From Donghicola tyrosinivorans (GTDB taxonomy: Bacteria; Pseudomonadota; Alphaproteobacteria; Rhodobacterales; Rhodobacteraceae): a DNA stretch of 64,000 nucleotides. Where the stretch lies: positions 186,001 to 250,000 of the forward strand of contig NZ_PVTQ01000001.1 in the NCBI RefSeq assembly GCF_003003355.1. Reading direction: 5' to 3'. The number at the start of each line of letters is the position of its first letter. The first letter of the stretch is position 1. Made by a program: the position numbers and the translations under genes. Below are positions 51,737 to 61,189 of the stretch, in pieces. The notes under the pieces are model-generated. The model did not search any database and had not been told where the DNA came from. It was given only the letters and a program-made list of their open reading frames with translations.

Positions 51737-52960
51737 ATGATCCGAATTTTAGGTGCAGCCCTTCTGGGGCTATGTGTGCTGTTGCAGCCCGCGTGGAGCG
51801 CGGACTTCTCTGCCCGTGCGCGTGTGCTGCCTGATCAAACGTTTCTGAACAGCGGGCCAGAGCGGTTGGACCTGCAACTGGGGCTGTCCCAAGGGGTGCC
51901 GTATCGCATCTTCACTTTGGACGAACCGCGCCGTCTTGTGGTCGATTTCCGTGAGGTGGATTGGACCGGCTTGTCGTCTGAGCGTCTGACCGCGCCTGAT
52001 ACGGTGTCTGCGGCCCATTTCGGCGGCTATCGCCCGGGTTGGAGCCGCCTGATCCTTGATCTGTCCCGCCCCATGGCGCTTGAGGCCGCTGACCTGCGCA
52101 TTGATCGTGAACGGGGCACGGCCAAGCTGATCATCTCGCTTCTGGCGACGACGGGGGATGCGTTCGCCAAGGCATCGGGTGCGCCTGCTGATCCCGATTG
52201 GGGACAGCCGCCAGTCCAGGCGCAGGAAGAGGCCCGCCGCCGCCAGACGGGCGAGGGCCCCCTAACCGTGGTGCTGGACCCCGGCCATGGCGGGCTTGAT
52301 CCCGGTGCACAGCGGGGCGGAGTTGAGGAAAAAGACCTGATGCTAACCTTTGCCCGTGAATTGCGCGATACGCTGGTGCGGACGGGGCAGGTCAAAGTGG
52401 TGCTGACCCGCGACAATGACGACTTTGTGCCGCTGGAAAGCCGCGTGACCATCGCCCATGAGGCCCGCGCCGATCTGTTCATCTCGCTGCACGCTGATGC
52501 GCTAGAGGCGGGCGGCGCGCGTGGGGCCACGATCTATACGCTGGCGGATGAGGCCTCGGACGAGGCCAGTCGCAAGCTGGCAGAGCGCCATAACCGTGCC
52601 GACCTGCTGGCCGGTGTGGACCTGAGCAATCAGGATGATGTGGTTGCCCATGTGCTGATGGATCTGGCCCGCGCTGACACCATGCCCCGATCAACGCGCA
52701 TTGCGGATCATGTGAAGGATGCCCTGAAAGAGGCGGGTGCGCCCCTTTATAAACATCCGCGCCGCGAGGCGGGCTTTTCGGTGCTGAAGGCCCCCGATAT
52801 CCCCTCGATCCTACTGGAGCTTGGGTTCCTGTCCTCGGGCCGTGACCGAGAGAACCTGACCAATCCGGCATGGCGGGATATGGCAGCGCAGGCGATCACC
52901 GCTGCTGTGCTGGAATGGGCCATCGCGGACGCTGCCGAAGGGCATCTGATCCGGCAATAG
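51737..52960 (+). CDS. N-acetylmuramoyl-L-alanine amidase with AMIN domain (AmiC type)
   Basis: 407 residues. Signal peptide about 1-21, AMIN domain (about 25-140, peptidoglycan/septum targeting), then amidase_3 catalytic domain (about 175-395) with zinc ligands in LDPGHGGLDPGAQ (His), GVEEKD (Glu) and SLHADAL (His), and the catalytic Glu in SILLELGFLS. It cuts the stem peptide from MurNAc during cell separation. PBP1A is encoded next, so wall synthesis and cleavage are paired. Confidence 0.94.
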   Translation: MIRILGAALLGLCVLLQPAWSADFSARARVLPDQTFLNSGPERLDLQLGLSQGVPYRIFTLDEPRRLVVDFREVDWTGLSSERLTAPDTVSAAHFGGYRPGWSRLILDLSRPMALEAADLRIDRERGTAKLIISLLATTGDAFAKASGAPADPDWGQPPVQAQEEARRRQTGEGPLTVVLDPGHGGLDPGAQRGGVEEKDLMLTFARELRDTLVRTGQVKVVLTRDNDDFVPLESRVTIAHEARADLFISLHADALEAGGARGATIYTLADEASDEASRKLAERHNRADLLAGVDLSNQDDVVAHVLMDLARADTMPRSTRIADHVKDALKEAGAPLYKHPRREAGFSVLKAPDIPSILLELGFLSSGRDRENLTNPAWRDMAAQAITAAVLEWAIADAAEGHLIRQ

Positions 52961-53050
52961 GCTGCGCAGGAACAAAACCTGTCCCGTTTGTGTTTTGACC
53001 CGCAGGGCAAGGCCTTATATGAGGGGGCACGTTTAGCCGGGGGCCGCGAC

Positions 53051-55609
53051 TTGTTGAGATTCATCTTTTCCTTCTTCGGAGCAATCTTCAGCGCTATCAC
53101 ACTGGGCATCTTCATGGTTGCCCTGTCGATTGGTGCTGTGTTCTGGATGTACGGGCGCGACCTTCCCAGCCATGAGGCGCTGGCGAATTATGAGCCGCCC
53201 ACCATCAGCCGCATTTATTCCGGCGAAGGCCAGATCATCGACGAATTCGCCAAAGAGCGCCGTCTGTTCGTGCCCGCTGAAGAGATCCCCGATCTGGTGA
53301 AAGCTGCGTTTGTCTCGGCGGAAGACAAGAACTTTTACAAGCACTCGGGCTATGACCTGATGGGCATCGCCTCGGCGGCGCGGGATGCGGTGCTTTCGCG
53401 CGGCAAGAACGTGCGTGGTGCCTCGACCATCACGCAGCAGGTGATGAAGAACTTCCTGCTGTCGGGCGACCGGCAGGCTGAACGCAAGATCAAGGAACTG
53501 ATCCTAGCGACCCGCATCGAAGGCACCTTGTCCAAGGATGAAATCCTTGAGCTCTACCTGAACGAAATTTATCTGGGTGCGAACTCTTACGGGGTGGCTG
53601 CTGCGGCGCAGACCTATTTCAACAAATCCCTGAGCGAGTTGTCGCCCGGTGAGGCTGCTTATCTAGCGGCCCTTCCGAAAAAGCCTGCCGAACTGCACCC
53701 CGTGCGCGACTATGATGACGCGATCCAGCGCCGGAACTATGTGCTGCGCGAGATGTTCGAGAACGGCTATATTGATGCCGCCACCCGCGATGCAGAGCGC
53801 GACCAGCCACTGCGCTCGGTCCAGAATGGCGATTATGAGGATTTCCGCGTTGCCCTGCCGCCGCGTGACTACTTCACCGATGAGATCCGCCGCCAGCTGA
53901 GCGAGAACTTTGGTGAGGGCGAATTCTTTACCGGCGGTCTGTCGGTCCGTGCGACCGTTGACCCCGAACTGCAACAGGTGGCCGAGGTCGCCTTGCGTCG
54001 CGGTCTGGAAGACTACGACCGTGGTAACGGCATCTGGCGTGGCACTCGCCTGACCATTGATGCGGCCGAGCTTGAAACCGAAGAGAAATGGCGCGCCGCG
54101 CTGGCCGCGACCAAAGCCCCCCGCGACATTGAGCTGAACGGCCGCTGGTATCCGGCGGTGGTTCTGTCGGTCAGCGGCGAAAACGCCCGCATCGGCATCG
54201 AGGACGTCCCTGAGGACGATGACGGTCACTGGATCGTGGCCAAGGATGTGCAGTGGGCCCGCAAGCGTCTGGACGATGGCAAGCTGGCCAATAAGGCCAA
54301 TGTGGCCGGTGATCTGGTCTCGGTCGGGGATGTGGTGCTGGTCCGTGCGATGACCAGTGACGCTGACGGCAGCTTTATCCGCTGGACCCTGCGTCAGGTG
54401 CCCGAAGTGCAGGGCGGTCTGATGGCGATGGACGTGGAGAACGGCCGTGTTCTGGCGATGCAGGGTGGCTTCAGCTATCAGCACTCGGTCTTCAACCGCG
54501 TGACACAGGCGCAGCGTCAGCCGGGTTCTAGCTTTAAGCCCTTCGTTTATGCGGCAGCGCTGGACAGTGGCTATTCGCCTGCGACCATCGTGATCGACGC
54601 CCCGATTGAACTGAATACGCCGCAGGGTCTGTGGCGTCCCAAGAACTCGTCGAACAAATACTACGGCCCCACGCCGCTGCGGACGGGGATTGAACAGTCG
54701 CGGAACCTGATGACCGTGCGTCTGGCGCAAGAGGTGGGCATGGATGTTGTTGCCAGCTACGCCGAGCGTTTTGGCGTCTACGACAACATGGGGCGCTTCC
54801 TTGCGAACTCGCTGGGCTCGGAAGAGACCACCCTTTACAAGATGACCGCCGCCTACGCCATGTTCGCCAATGGCGGCGAGCGGGTTGAACCGACGCTAGT
54901 GGACCGTGTGCAGGACCGTTACGGGCGCACCATTTATACCCACGAACAGCGGACGTGCCCCGATTGCGTAAGCCCCGCCATCAATGTCGGGTATGGCCCG
55001 CGGATCGAATCCAACCGCGAACGGGTGATGGACCCGATCACCGCCTATCAGCTGACCTCGATGATGGAGGGGGTCGTGACCCGCGGTACCGCATCCGGCA
55101 CGGTTAACCTGCCAGTGCCTACCGCAGGTAAGACGGGCACCACCAACGAATCCAAAGACGTCTGGTTCGTAGGCTTTACCAGCAACATCGTGGCGGGCTG
55201 CTACATGGGCTATGACAGTCCGCGCCCGATGGGGCGTGGCGCCTATGGCGGCACCCTTTGTGGCCCTGTCTTCACCGAGTTGATGAAAGCAGCGACGGCC
55301 AAATACGGTGGCAGCAAGTTCGACGTGCCGCCCGGCGGCCACTTTATCAAGATCGACCGCTTTACCGGTGCGCGTTTGCCTGATGACGCCAGCGGCGATT
55401 TCGTGGTGGCTGAGTATTTCCGCGATGGGGAAGAACCGATCTTCGGTCTGACCTACGACGGTGGTTTTGCGATGGGTAGCAACCTGCCGCTGTTTGATCG
55501 TGGTGAAGGGCCCGATGAGGCGAAGCAGGTGACAAACTCGTCCGGTGGCACGGCAACCGTTGGCCCGAAGGCAAATTTTGGCACCCTCAGCGCGGGCGGT
55601 CTTTACTGA
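53051..55609 (+). CDS. mrcA: penicillin-binding protein 1A (bifunctional transglycosylase/transpeptidase)
   Basis: 852 residues. One membrane anchor (about 5-32). GT51 transglycosylase with SAEDKNFYKHSGYD (catalytic Glu about 83) and GASTITQQVMKNFLL; an OB-like insertion (about 330-460); transpeptidase with SxxK in GSSFKPFVYA (about 496-505), SRN, and KTGT in AGKTGTTNESKDVWF (about 695). The TTG at 53051 gives the conserved LRFIFSFFGAIFS start; no ATG fits in frame upstream. The C-terminal tail is variable. Confidence 0.93.
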   Translation: MLRFIFSFFGAIFSAITLGIFMVALSIGAVFWMYGRDLPSHEALANYEPPTISRIYSGEGQIIDEFAKERRLFVPAEEIPDLVKAAFVSAEDKNFYKHSGYDLMGIASAARDAVLSRGKNVRGASTITQQVMKNFLLSGDRQAERKIKELILATRIEGTLSKDEILELYLNEIYLGANSYGVAAAAQTYFNKSLSELSPGEAAYLAALPKKPAELHPVRDYDDAIQRRNYVLREMFENGYIDAATRDAERDQPLRSVQNGDYEDFRVALPPRDYFTDEIRRQLSENFGEGEFFTGGLSVRATVDPELQQVAEVALRRGLEDYDRGNGIWRGTRLTIDAAELETEEKWRAALAATKAPRDIELNGRWYPAVVLSVSGENARIGIEDVPEDDDGHWIVAKDVQWARKRLDDGKLANKANVAGDLVSVGDVVLVRAMTSDADGSFIRWTLRQVPEVQGGLMAMDVENGRVLAMQGGFSYQHSVFNRVTQAQRQPGSSFKPFVYAAALDSGYSPATIVIDAPIELNTPQGLWRPKNSSNKYYGPTPLRTGIEQSRNLMTVRLAQEVGMDVVASYAERFGVYDNMGRFLANSLGSEETTLYKMTAAYAMFANGGERVEPTLVDRVQDRYGRTIYTHEQRTCPDCVSPAINVGYGPRIESNRERVMDPITAYQLTSMMEGVVTRGTASGTVNLPVPTAGKTGTTNESKDVWFVGFTSNIVAGCYMGYDSPRPMGRGAYGGTLCGPVFTELMKAATAKYGGSKFDVPPGGHFIKIDRFTGARLPDDASGDFVVAEYFRDGEEPIFGLTYDGGFAMGSNLPLFDRGEGPDEAKQVTNSSGGTATVGPKANFGTLSAGGLY

Positions 55610-55625
55610 TCTAAGCCATCTAGAA

Positions 55626-55670
55626 GGGCACGGCGCATCCCATCGGGTTCCTGCGCCGCGCCCTCTTGTT
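55626..55670 (+). terminator. intrinsic terminator of mrcA
   Basis: GGGCACGGCGCA (55626-55637) pairs with TGCGCCGCGCCC (55652-55663), one mismatch, followed by TCTTGTT. Confidence 0.8.
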
Positions 55671-55743
55671 TCTTGACACCTACGCCCATATGAAAGGGCG
55701 ATCCGCCCATGGGCGGTTTCCTACAAGTCTGGGAGATACCCTC

Positions 55744-56871
55744 GTGCGCGCCGATACTCAGAATACCGTCAACGAAATCGAGAAATCTCTGGAGCTTCTG
55801 CGCCAGCGGATGGACTGGGAGACGGCTTCGCACCGGTTGGAAGAATTCAACGCCCGCGTCGAGGACCCCAATCTGTGGGACGATCCCGAAGCGGCGCAAA
55901 AGCTGATGCGCGAGCGTCAGTCGTTGGTGGATGCCATTGATGCGGTCAAGGAAATCCAGCAAGAGCTGGCCGATAACATCGAGCTGATCGAATTGGGCGA
56001 GATGGAAGACGACGCCGATGTCGTCAAGGACGCCGAAGCCTCGCTGAAGGAACTGGCCAAGAAAGCCGCCCAGAAGGAACTGGAAGCGCTGCTGAACGGC
56101 GAGGCCGACAGCAACGACACCTTCCTTGAAATCAACTCGGGCGCGGGTGGTACGGAAAGCTGTGACTGGGCCTCTATTCTGGCGCGGATGTATGTCCGTT
56201 GGGCCGAGAAGGCAGGCTACAAGGTTGAGCTGCAATCCATGAGCCCCGGTGAAGAAGCGGGCATCAAGTCGGTGACCTACAAGATCAGCGGTCACAATGC
56301 CTATGGCTGGCTGAAAACAGAAAGCGGCGTGCATCGTCTTGTGCGGATTTCGCCCTATGACTCGGCGGCGCGTCGTCACACCTCGTTCAGCTCGGTTTGG
56401 GTCTATCCCGTGGTCGACGACAACATCGAGATCGAAGTGAACCAGTCCGAAATCCGGATCGACACATACCGTTCGTCCGGTGCCGGTGGTCAGCACGTGA
56501 ACACCACGGACTCGGCGGTGCGGATTACGCACATTCCCACGGGCATTGTTGTGACGTCTTCGGAAAAGTCGCAGCACCAGAACCGTGACATCGCCATGAA
56601 GGCCCTGAAATCGCGTCTGTACCAGATGGAACTGGATCGCCGGAACGCCGACATCAACGCCGCCCACGAAGCCAAGGGTGATGCGGGTTGGGGCAACCAG
56701 ATCCGTTCTTACGTTCTGCAGCCCTACCAGATGGTGAAAGACCTGCGGACGGGGCATGAGACCTCGGACACGCAAGGGGTTCTGGACGGCGATCTGGATG
56801 CCTTTATGGCCGCCACGCTGGCGATGGACGTCAGCGGCAAGAGCCGCGCCGAGGCTTCGGCCACGGACTAA
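55744..56871 (+). CDS. prfB: peptide chain release factor 2
   Basis: 375 residues. Ends translation at UGA and UAA. GGQ peptidyl-hydrolysis motif in [14 protein letters not shown] (about 240) and the stop-codon-reading tripeptide reads SPY ([16 protein letters not shown], about 199) instead of SPF, as in many alphaproteobacteria. GTG 55744 follows GGGAGA by seven bases and gives the conserved MRADTQNTV start. The reading frame is continuous, so the programmed +1 frameshift of E. coli prfB is absent. Confidence 0.95.
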   Translation: MRADTQNTVNEIEKSLELLRQRMDWETASHRLEEFNARVEDPNLWDDPEAAQKLMRERQSLVDAIDAVKEIQQELADNIELIELGEMEDDADVVKDAEASLKELAKKAAQKELEALLNGEADSNDTFLEINSGAGGTESCDWASILARMYVRWAEKAGYKVELQSMSPGEEAGIKSVTYKISGHNAYGWLKTESGVHRLVRISPYDSAARRHTSFSSVWVYPVVDDNIEIEVNQSEIRIDTYRSSGAGGQHVNTTDSAVRITHIPTGIVVTSSEKSQHQNRDIAMKALKSRLYQMELDRRNADINAAHEAKGDAGWGNQIRSYVLQPYQMVKDLRTGHETSDTQGVLDGDLDAFMAATLAMDVSGKSRAEASATD

Positions 56872-56977
56872 TCCTTGTTGGTCTGTTGGCGCTTAAGCTG
56901 ATCCATAAATACATCTTCGCGTAAGGTAGCGGACTAAGCTAGCCTCTCTCTGATGAGGAGAGAGGGGAGATTGTTTT

Positions 56978-57763
56978 ATGGATGCAGTGCCTCTGGAAAA
57001 GCGGTTGGGTGCCCCCGAGATGGGGACCGCGAGGCTTGAGGATATCAGGACAGCATTGGGCAGGGGGTGTCGCGATTTCCGCAAGGCACCAGTCTTCGGA
57101 TTCCTGTTTGCAGGGGTCTATGTGCTGACCGGCTGGCTGATGGCTTTGATCACCGTCTGGACGGGGCAAACCTATTGGCTGGTGCTGGCTGTGATCAGCT
57201 TTCCCCTGCTTGGCAGTTTCGCGGCTGTGGGGCTTTATGAGACCTCTCGCCGGATCGAACAGGGGCGGCCGCTGGACTGGCACCGGATTTTCGGCGCGGT
57301 AAAGGGCGAGGGCGGGCGGCAGTTGCCTTGGATGAGCGCGGTCATCATCATAATGATCCTGTTCTGGTTCTTTCTGGCCCATATGATCTTTGCGCTGTTC
57401 TTGGGTCTTTCGACGATGACCAATATCTCCAGTTCATATGGCGTGCTGCTTAGTTCTAACGGGCTGATGATGCTGGCGGTTGGCTCTGCAGTGGGGGGCG
57501 GTTTCGCGTTCCTGATCTTCTCGATCACCGTGGTCGGAATGCCGATGGTGGTGGATCGTGAGGTCGACTTTGTCAGCGCCATGATCGCCAGTGTCAGCGC
57601 CGTTACGCGCGCGCCGCTGACGATGCTGGTGTGGGCCGCGACAGTGGGTGTTGTGACGCTGATCGGGCTGCTACCGGGCTTTCTGGGTCTGTTCGTCGTG
57701 CTGCCCATTCTGGGGCATGCCACATGGCACCTTTACCGCATTCTGGAACAGCGTGCGGAATAA
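56978..57763 (+). CDS. DUF2189 family membrane protein
   Basis: 261 residues, about six membrane segments. The N-terminal LEDIRTALGRGCRDFRKAPV followed by FGFLFAGVYVLTGWL and the FPLLGSFAAVGLYETSRRIE segment are characteristic of DUF2189 (YciC-like architecture). Function unknown; in Rhodobacterales such genes often lie near respiratory or envelope genes. Converges with the bactofilin gene on a shared terminator. Confidence 0.82.
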   Translation: MDAVPLEKRLGAPEMGTARLEDIRTALGRGCRDFRKAPVFGFLFAGVYVLTGWLMALITVWTGQTYWLVLAVISFPLLGSFAAVGLYETSRRIEQGRPLDWHRIFGAVKGEGGRQLPWMSAVIIIMILFWFFLAHMIFALFLGLSTMTNISSSYGVLLSSNGLMMLAVGSAVGGGFAFLIFSITVVGMPMVVDREVDFVSAMIASVSAVTRAPLTMLVWAATVGVVTLIGLLPGFLGLFVVLPILGHATWHLYRILEQRAE

Positions 57764-57789
57764 CGCTTCCCCGTTGATGGTCAAAACGA

Positions 57790-57818
57790 AAAAAGGCACC
57801 GCCAAGCGGTGCCTTTTT
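57790..57818. terminator. bidirectional terminator
   Basis: AAAAAGGCACCGC (57790-57802), CAA, GCGGTGCCTTTTT (57806-57818): perfect 13-bp stem with T-runs on both strands, serving the DUF2189 gene (+) and the bactofilin gene (-). Confidence 0.9.
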
Positions 57819-57860
57819 GAATTTGCGCTGCGGAAATGTGAGTGATCCGCGATGCTGTGA

Positions 57861-58346
57861 TTATTCCGCCGACTCGGGGCCGGTGATGCGCTTTGCGCCA
57901 GCAGCCGACAGGGGATCGTCCTGACGCTGAACCGAACCTTCGAAGTGCGCGCCGCTCTCGATCGCGATGGTCTTGTGGATGATGTCACCCTCAACACGCG
58001 CCGACGAGGTCAGACGAACTTTCAGGCCGCGGACACGGCCAACGATGCGACCGTTGATCACCACGTCATCGGCAACAACTTCGCCCTTGATGGTCGCGGT
58101 TTCGCCAATGGTCAGCAGGTGGGCACGGATATCGCCTTCGACAGTACCTTCTACTTGTACATCACCAGTGGTGCGGATGTTGCCTTCCACATGCAGGTCC
58201 GAAGAAAGAACCGAAGCGGGGGGCTTTGCCTTGGTGGTGGTGGGAGCCTTGAACTCGTTCGACTTGTCAGCGGTCGCAGCAGGTGCGGGTGCCGGGGTCT
58301 CGGCGGCCTTGGGGCCGGGCTCGTTGATCTTGCTCTTAGAAAACAT
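57861..58346 (-). CDS. bactofilin (polymer-forming cytoskeletal protein)
   Basis: 161 residues. Disordered Pro/Ala/Lys-rich N-terminus (about 1-45), then the right-handed beta-helix bactofilin core (about 46-140: VLSSDLHVEGNIRTTGDVQV, GDIRAHLLTIGETATIKGEV, INGRIVGRVRGLKVRLTSSA) and a short tail. Bactofilins form filaments without nucleotide and scaffold wall enzymes. It overlaps the end of the M23 peptidase gene by 11 bp, a pairing seen across alphaproteobacteria. Confidence 0.94.
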   Translation of the reverse strand: MFSKSKINEPGPKAAETPAPAPAATADKSNEFKAPTTTKAKPPASVLSSDLHVEGNIRTTGDVQVEGTVEGDIRAHLLTIGETATIKGEVVADDVVINGRIVGRVRGLKVRLTSSARVEGDIIHKTIAIESGAHFEGSVQRQDDPLSAAGAKRITGPESAE

Positions 58347-59673
58347 CGTTAGCAGCCTTGATATATACCATCGGATTTACGGGTTTGCCCCCGACACGGA
58401 CCTCATAATGAAGGTGCGTGCCAGTCACGCGTCCAGAGGCTCCCATATCACCGATACGATCACCACGCGATACCCTTTGTCCTTTGGTCACGTTAATTTT
58501 CGACAGGTGGGCGAACCGTGTCTCAATTCCAAAATCATGTTGAATCTTTACCAAACGTCCGTAGCCCGAAGACCACCCTGCATGAATTACTACGCCGTCA
58601 CCGGTTGCGTAAAGAGGCGTTCCATAGGCCGCGGCGAAATCCACACCAAAGTGCATCCGGCGGCTGCCATTCTTCGGATCGCTGCGCGTTCCGTAGGGAC
58701 TTGTGAAACGATAGGCGTTCTTCACAGGGATCGCGAAGGGCGCCTTTTCAGCGGCGATGCGGTAGATGTTCAGCCGGTCCATCTGTTCCAGCAGACGGTT
58801 GGCGCGCAGCACTTCGGCGGTCTCTTCGGTTTCTTCGGTCGCGAAGGACAGGGGGGTTAGCGGTCCGCCCTGACCCGAGTAAGTGCGGCGGACTTGCTTG
58901 ATGATCGTGTCGGGGTCCATGCCTGCGGCGCGGAACATCTTGTTCAGCGGCTCGACCGAGACGGTCATCGCGTCTTCCAGTTGGCGGAAGACCTGATCAT
59001 TCTGATCGCGCAGCAATTGCAGCTGCATGGCGATCTCATCGGCTTGACGCAGGGCGACTTGCGCCTCTTGGGCCATGTTGTCACGCTCGGCGGCGGTTTC
59101 GGTCAGCGCGAGGCTCAGGGCGTCTACGGTGCCGATCACTTCGGACGAGGTGGGCAGGGCTGCCGCCGAGCCGCCTTCGCTGCTCAGCGAAGCTTGCAGC
59201 GTCTGCGCATCGCCACGCGCGTTGTCGCGTTCCTTCATGGTGCGACGCAGGGTGTTCTGAACCACATTCAGGCCGGTCTCAAGTTCGCGGCGGCGGTCTT
59301 CAGAAGCCAAGAGCTGGGTCTGCATGACCGAGATTTGTTCGAGTGCCTTGTTGAAACGCTCTTGCGCGGCGATGGCTTCATCTGCGCGCTTGTCCCGTTC
59401 GGCGGCCATGCCGTTCAGGCGCATCTCATAGGTTTGCTGTTCCCGTTGCGCCTGCGCACGCACGTTGCCCGAACCGATGCTGTCCATCAGCAGGATCGAG
59501 GTGGCAATCGCAGCCCACGCCAGAACACCCGCGCTGCCAAGGGCAACGGTGATCTGGGTTAACGGGCTGAGTCGGATGAATCGGGTTTCGTTGTCCGAAC
59601 GAAGAAAGACACGGCGTTCCGGAACCTTGTTTTCTAGCAACGCGTTAATGCCGCGCATTACCCTGGTCTTCAC
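58336..59673 (-). CDS. M23 family metallopeptidase with coiled coil
   Basis: 445 residues. One membrane segment (about 42-66), long coiled coil (about 75-245), and a C-terminal LytM/M23 zinc endopeptidase domain (about 320-440) with MHFGVDFAAAYG, FAHLS and HLHYEVR. It is an LmdC-type wall hydrolase likely positioned by the bactofilin encoded next. GTG 59673 with GAGGGG upstream; ATG 59658 is an alternative. A hairpin CCTACCC/GGGTAGG (about 59703-59720) lies in the leader. Confidence 0.9.
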   Translation of the reverse strand: MKTRVMRGINALLENKVPERRVFLRSDNETRFIRLSPLTQITVALGSAGVLAWAAIATSILLMDSIGSGNVRAQAQREQQTYEMRLNGMAAERDKRADEAIAAQERFNKALEQISVMQTQLLASEDRRRELETGLNVVQNTLRRTMKERDNARGDAQTLQASLSSEGGSAAALPTSSEVIGTVDALSLALTETAAERDNMAQEAQVALRQADEIAMQLQLLRDQNDQVFRQLEDAMTVSVEPLNKMFRAAGMDPDTIIKQVRRTYSGQGGPLTPLSFATEETEETAEVLRANRLLEQMDRLNIYRIAAEKAPFAIPVKNAYRFTSPYGTRSDPKNGSRRMHFGVDFAAAYGTPLYATGDGVVIHAGWSSGYGRLVKIQHDFGIETRFAHLSKINVTKGQRVSRGDRIGDMGASGRVTGTHLHYEVRVGGKPVNPMVYIKAANDVF

Positions 59674-59859
59674 TGGTAAAGCCCCTCATTTCGTTTCGGC
59701 CTCCTACCCAGGCGGGTAGGCACGAAGTACTGAGGGGATAGACCATTGCGCGTTTTTCACGCAACAGTTTTAGGGAAAGTTCTTTGACCTAAGCGCCGTA
59801 TCTTGCCGTTTCGGCGTGATTTTGCCGATCCGCGCGCGGAGTGTTCCGGATTCGGAACC

Positions 59860-60684
59860 TTAATCCGCGACGGCGCCGGTTTCGGTCAGGGGCCAGTAGA
59901 AATCGGGCGGAATCCCGGCTTCGGCGCGTTTTTCTTCGTTAAACGGAGGCTTTAGCGCCCCATGGAAGTATTTGCGCACCAGTTCGTGGAAGACATCCTT
60001 GGGGTCCAGATTTTCCCGTCCGCACAGGAAATGGAACCACTTGGAGCCGAAGGCCACATGGCCGACTTCCTCGCCATAAATCACTTCTAGGGCAGCGACG
60101 GCATCATCGTCTTTGGCCTTGCGAAAGATCTCGATCATGCCGGGGGTCACGTCCAGACCGCGGGCCTCCAGAACCATCGGCACGACGGCCAGACGGCCCA
60201 TGATGTCTTCGGCGGTATCCTCTGCAGCGCGCCACATGCCGGCATGGGCGGGCATCGCGCCATAATGGCTGCCAAGACGCTCCAGACAGTCGCAGATCAG
60301 GTTGAAGTGTTTGGACTCTTCATCCGCCGATTTTACCCAGTCATCATAGAAGCCGATAGGAAAGGGTACGTGACCAAAGCGGGCAATGATATCCCAGTGC
60401 AGGTCCACGGCGTTCAATTCGATGTGGGCCACGGCATGTAGTAGGGCGATCCGCCCCTGAAGACTGCCGGGACGGCGGCGCGGCACATCGCGCGGGTCCA
60501 GCAATTCGGGCTTTTCAGGGCGGGCTGGCTGCAGGGGCGGGTTGGCGGTGCCGACGGGAATGACCTCTCCGGCTTTGCGGGCGTCAAACCAAGTTTTGGC
60601 GTGCTTGCGCGACAGCTCGGTCTTTGCACGTCCATCACCGCAGGTCAGCACCTCGGTGGCCATTTCCGTCAGCGTTTTGGTCAC
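59860..60684 (-). CDS. DUF455 family ferritin-like protein
   Basis: 274 residues. Four-helix ferritin-like fold with possible di-iron ligands in HAVAHIELNAVDLHWD (about 93-108), ADEESKHFNLI and GEEVGHVAFG, the EXXH-type pairs of the family. Function unknown; some relatives are annotated as tRNA-modifying or rhamnosyltransferase-like without proof. The GTG at 60684 overlaps the bcp stop (GTGA), so the genes are coupled; ATG 60663 is an alternative start. Confidence 0.82.
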   Translation of the reverse strand: MTKTLTEMATEVLTCGDGRAKTELSRKHAKTWFDARKAGEVIPVGTANPPLQPARPEKPELLDPRDVPRRRPGSLQGRIALLHAVAHIELNAVDLHWDIIARFGHVPFPIGFYDDWVKSADEESKHFNLICDCLERLGSHYGAMPAHAGMWRAAEDTAEDIMGRLAVVPMVLEARGLDVTPGMIEIFRKAKDDDAVAALEVIYGEEVGHVAFGSKWFHFLCGRENLDPKDVFHELVRKYFHGALKPPFNEEKRAEAGIPPDFYWPLTETGAVAD

Positions 60685-61142
60685 AGCGCTTTCACCGCCT
60701 CCAGTACCTCTTCCACATGTCCGGGCACTTTGACCTTGGGCCAGACGCGGGCGATGTTGCCGGTCTCGTCGATCAGAACGGTGGTCCGCTCGATCCCCAT
60801 GTAGGTGCGCCCGTACATGTTCTTTTCCTTCCAAACGCCGTAGCGTTCGCACACATCGCTGGTCTCGTCCGAGAGCAGGATGACACTCAGGCCGTGCTTG
60901 TCGCGGAACTTGTCGTGCTTGGCAACCGTGTCCTTCGAGACGCCAAGGACCACCGCATTGGCCGCAGCAAAAGCCTCGGCGTGTTCGGTAAAGGCGATGG
61001 CCTGTTTTGTGCAGCCGGGGGTGTCATCTTTGGGGTAGAAGTAGAGGACAACTTTCTGCCCGCGCAGGCTGTCCAGCGCGACTTCTTCGCCACCATCACG
61101 GGGGAGTGTAAAAGAGGGGGCTTTCGTGCCGATCTCAAGCAT
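60681..61142 (-). CDS. bcp: peroxiredoxin, BCP/PrxQ family (thioredoxin-dependent thiol peroxidase)
   Basis: 153 residues. Reduces hydrogen and organic peroxides. Peroxidatic Cys 44 in DDTPGCTKQA; the usual resolving Cys five residues later is Ile here, so it would work as a one-Cys or distant-Cys form (another Cys lies in SDVCERYGV). ATG 61142 follows AAGGTG. Divergent from the AsmA-like gene with 47 bp between, and coupled to the DUF455 gene. Confidence 0.93.
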   Translation of the reverse strand: MLEIGTKAPSFTLPRDGGEEVALDSLRGQKVVLYFYPKDDTPGCTKQAIAFTEHAEAFAAANAVVLGVSKDTVAKHDKFRDKHGLSVILLSDETSDVCERYGVWKEKNMYGRTYMGIERTTVLIDETGNIARVWPKVKVPGHVEEVLEAVKAL

Positions 61143-61189
61143 GTGCATACACCTTGCAGTTATTCCGTTTGCTGGCACTCTAGGGCGTG

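Noticed and set aside
55603-56775. 390-codon minus-strand frame opposite prfB
   Set aside because: Antisense shadow; prfB shows GGQ and all expected conserved blocks.
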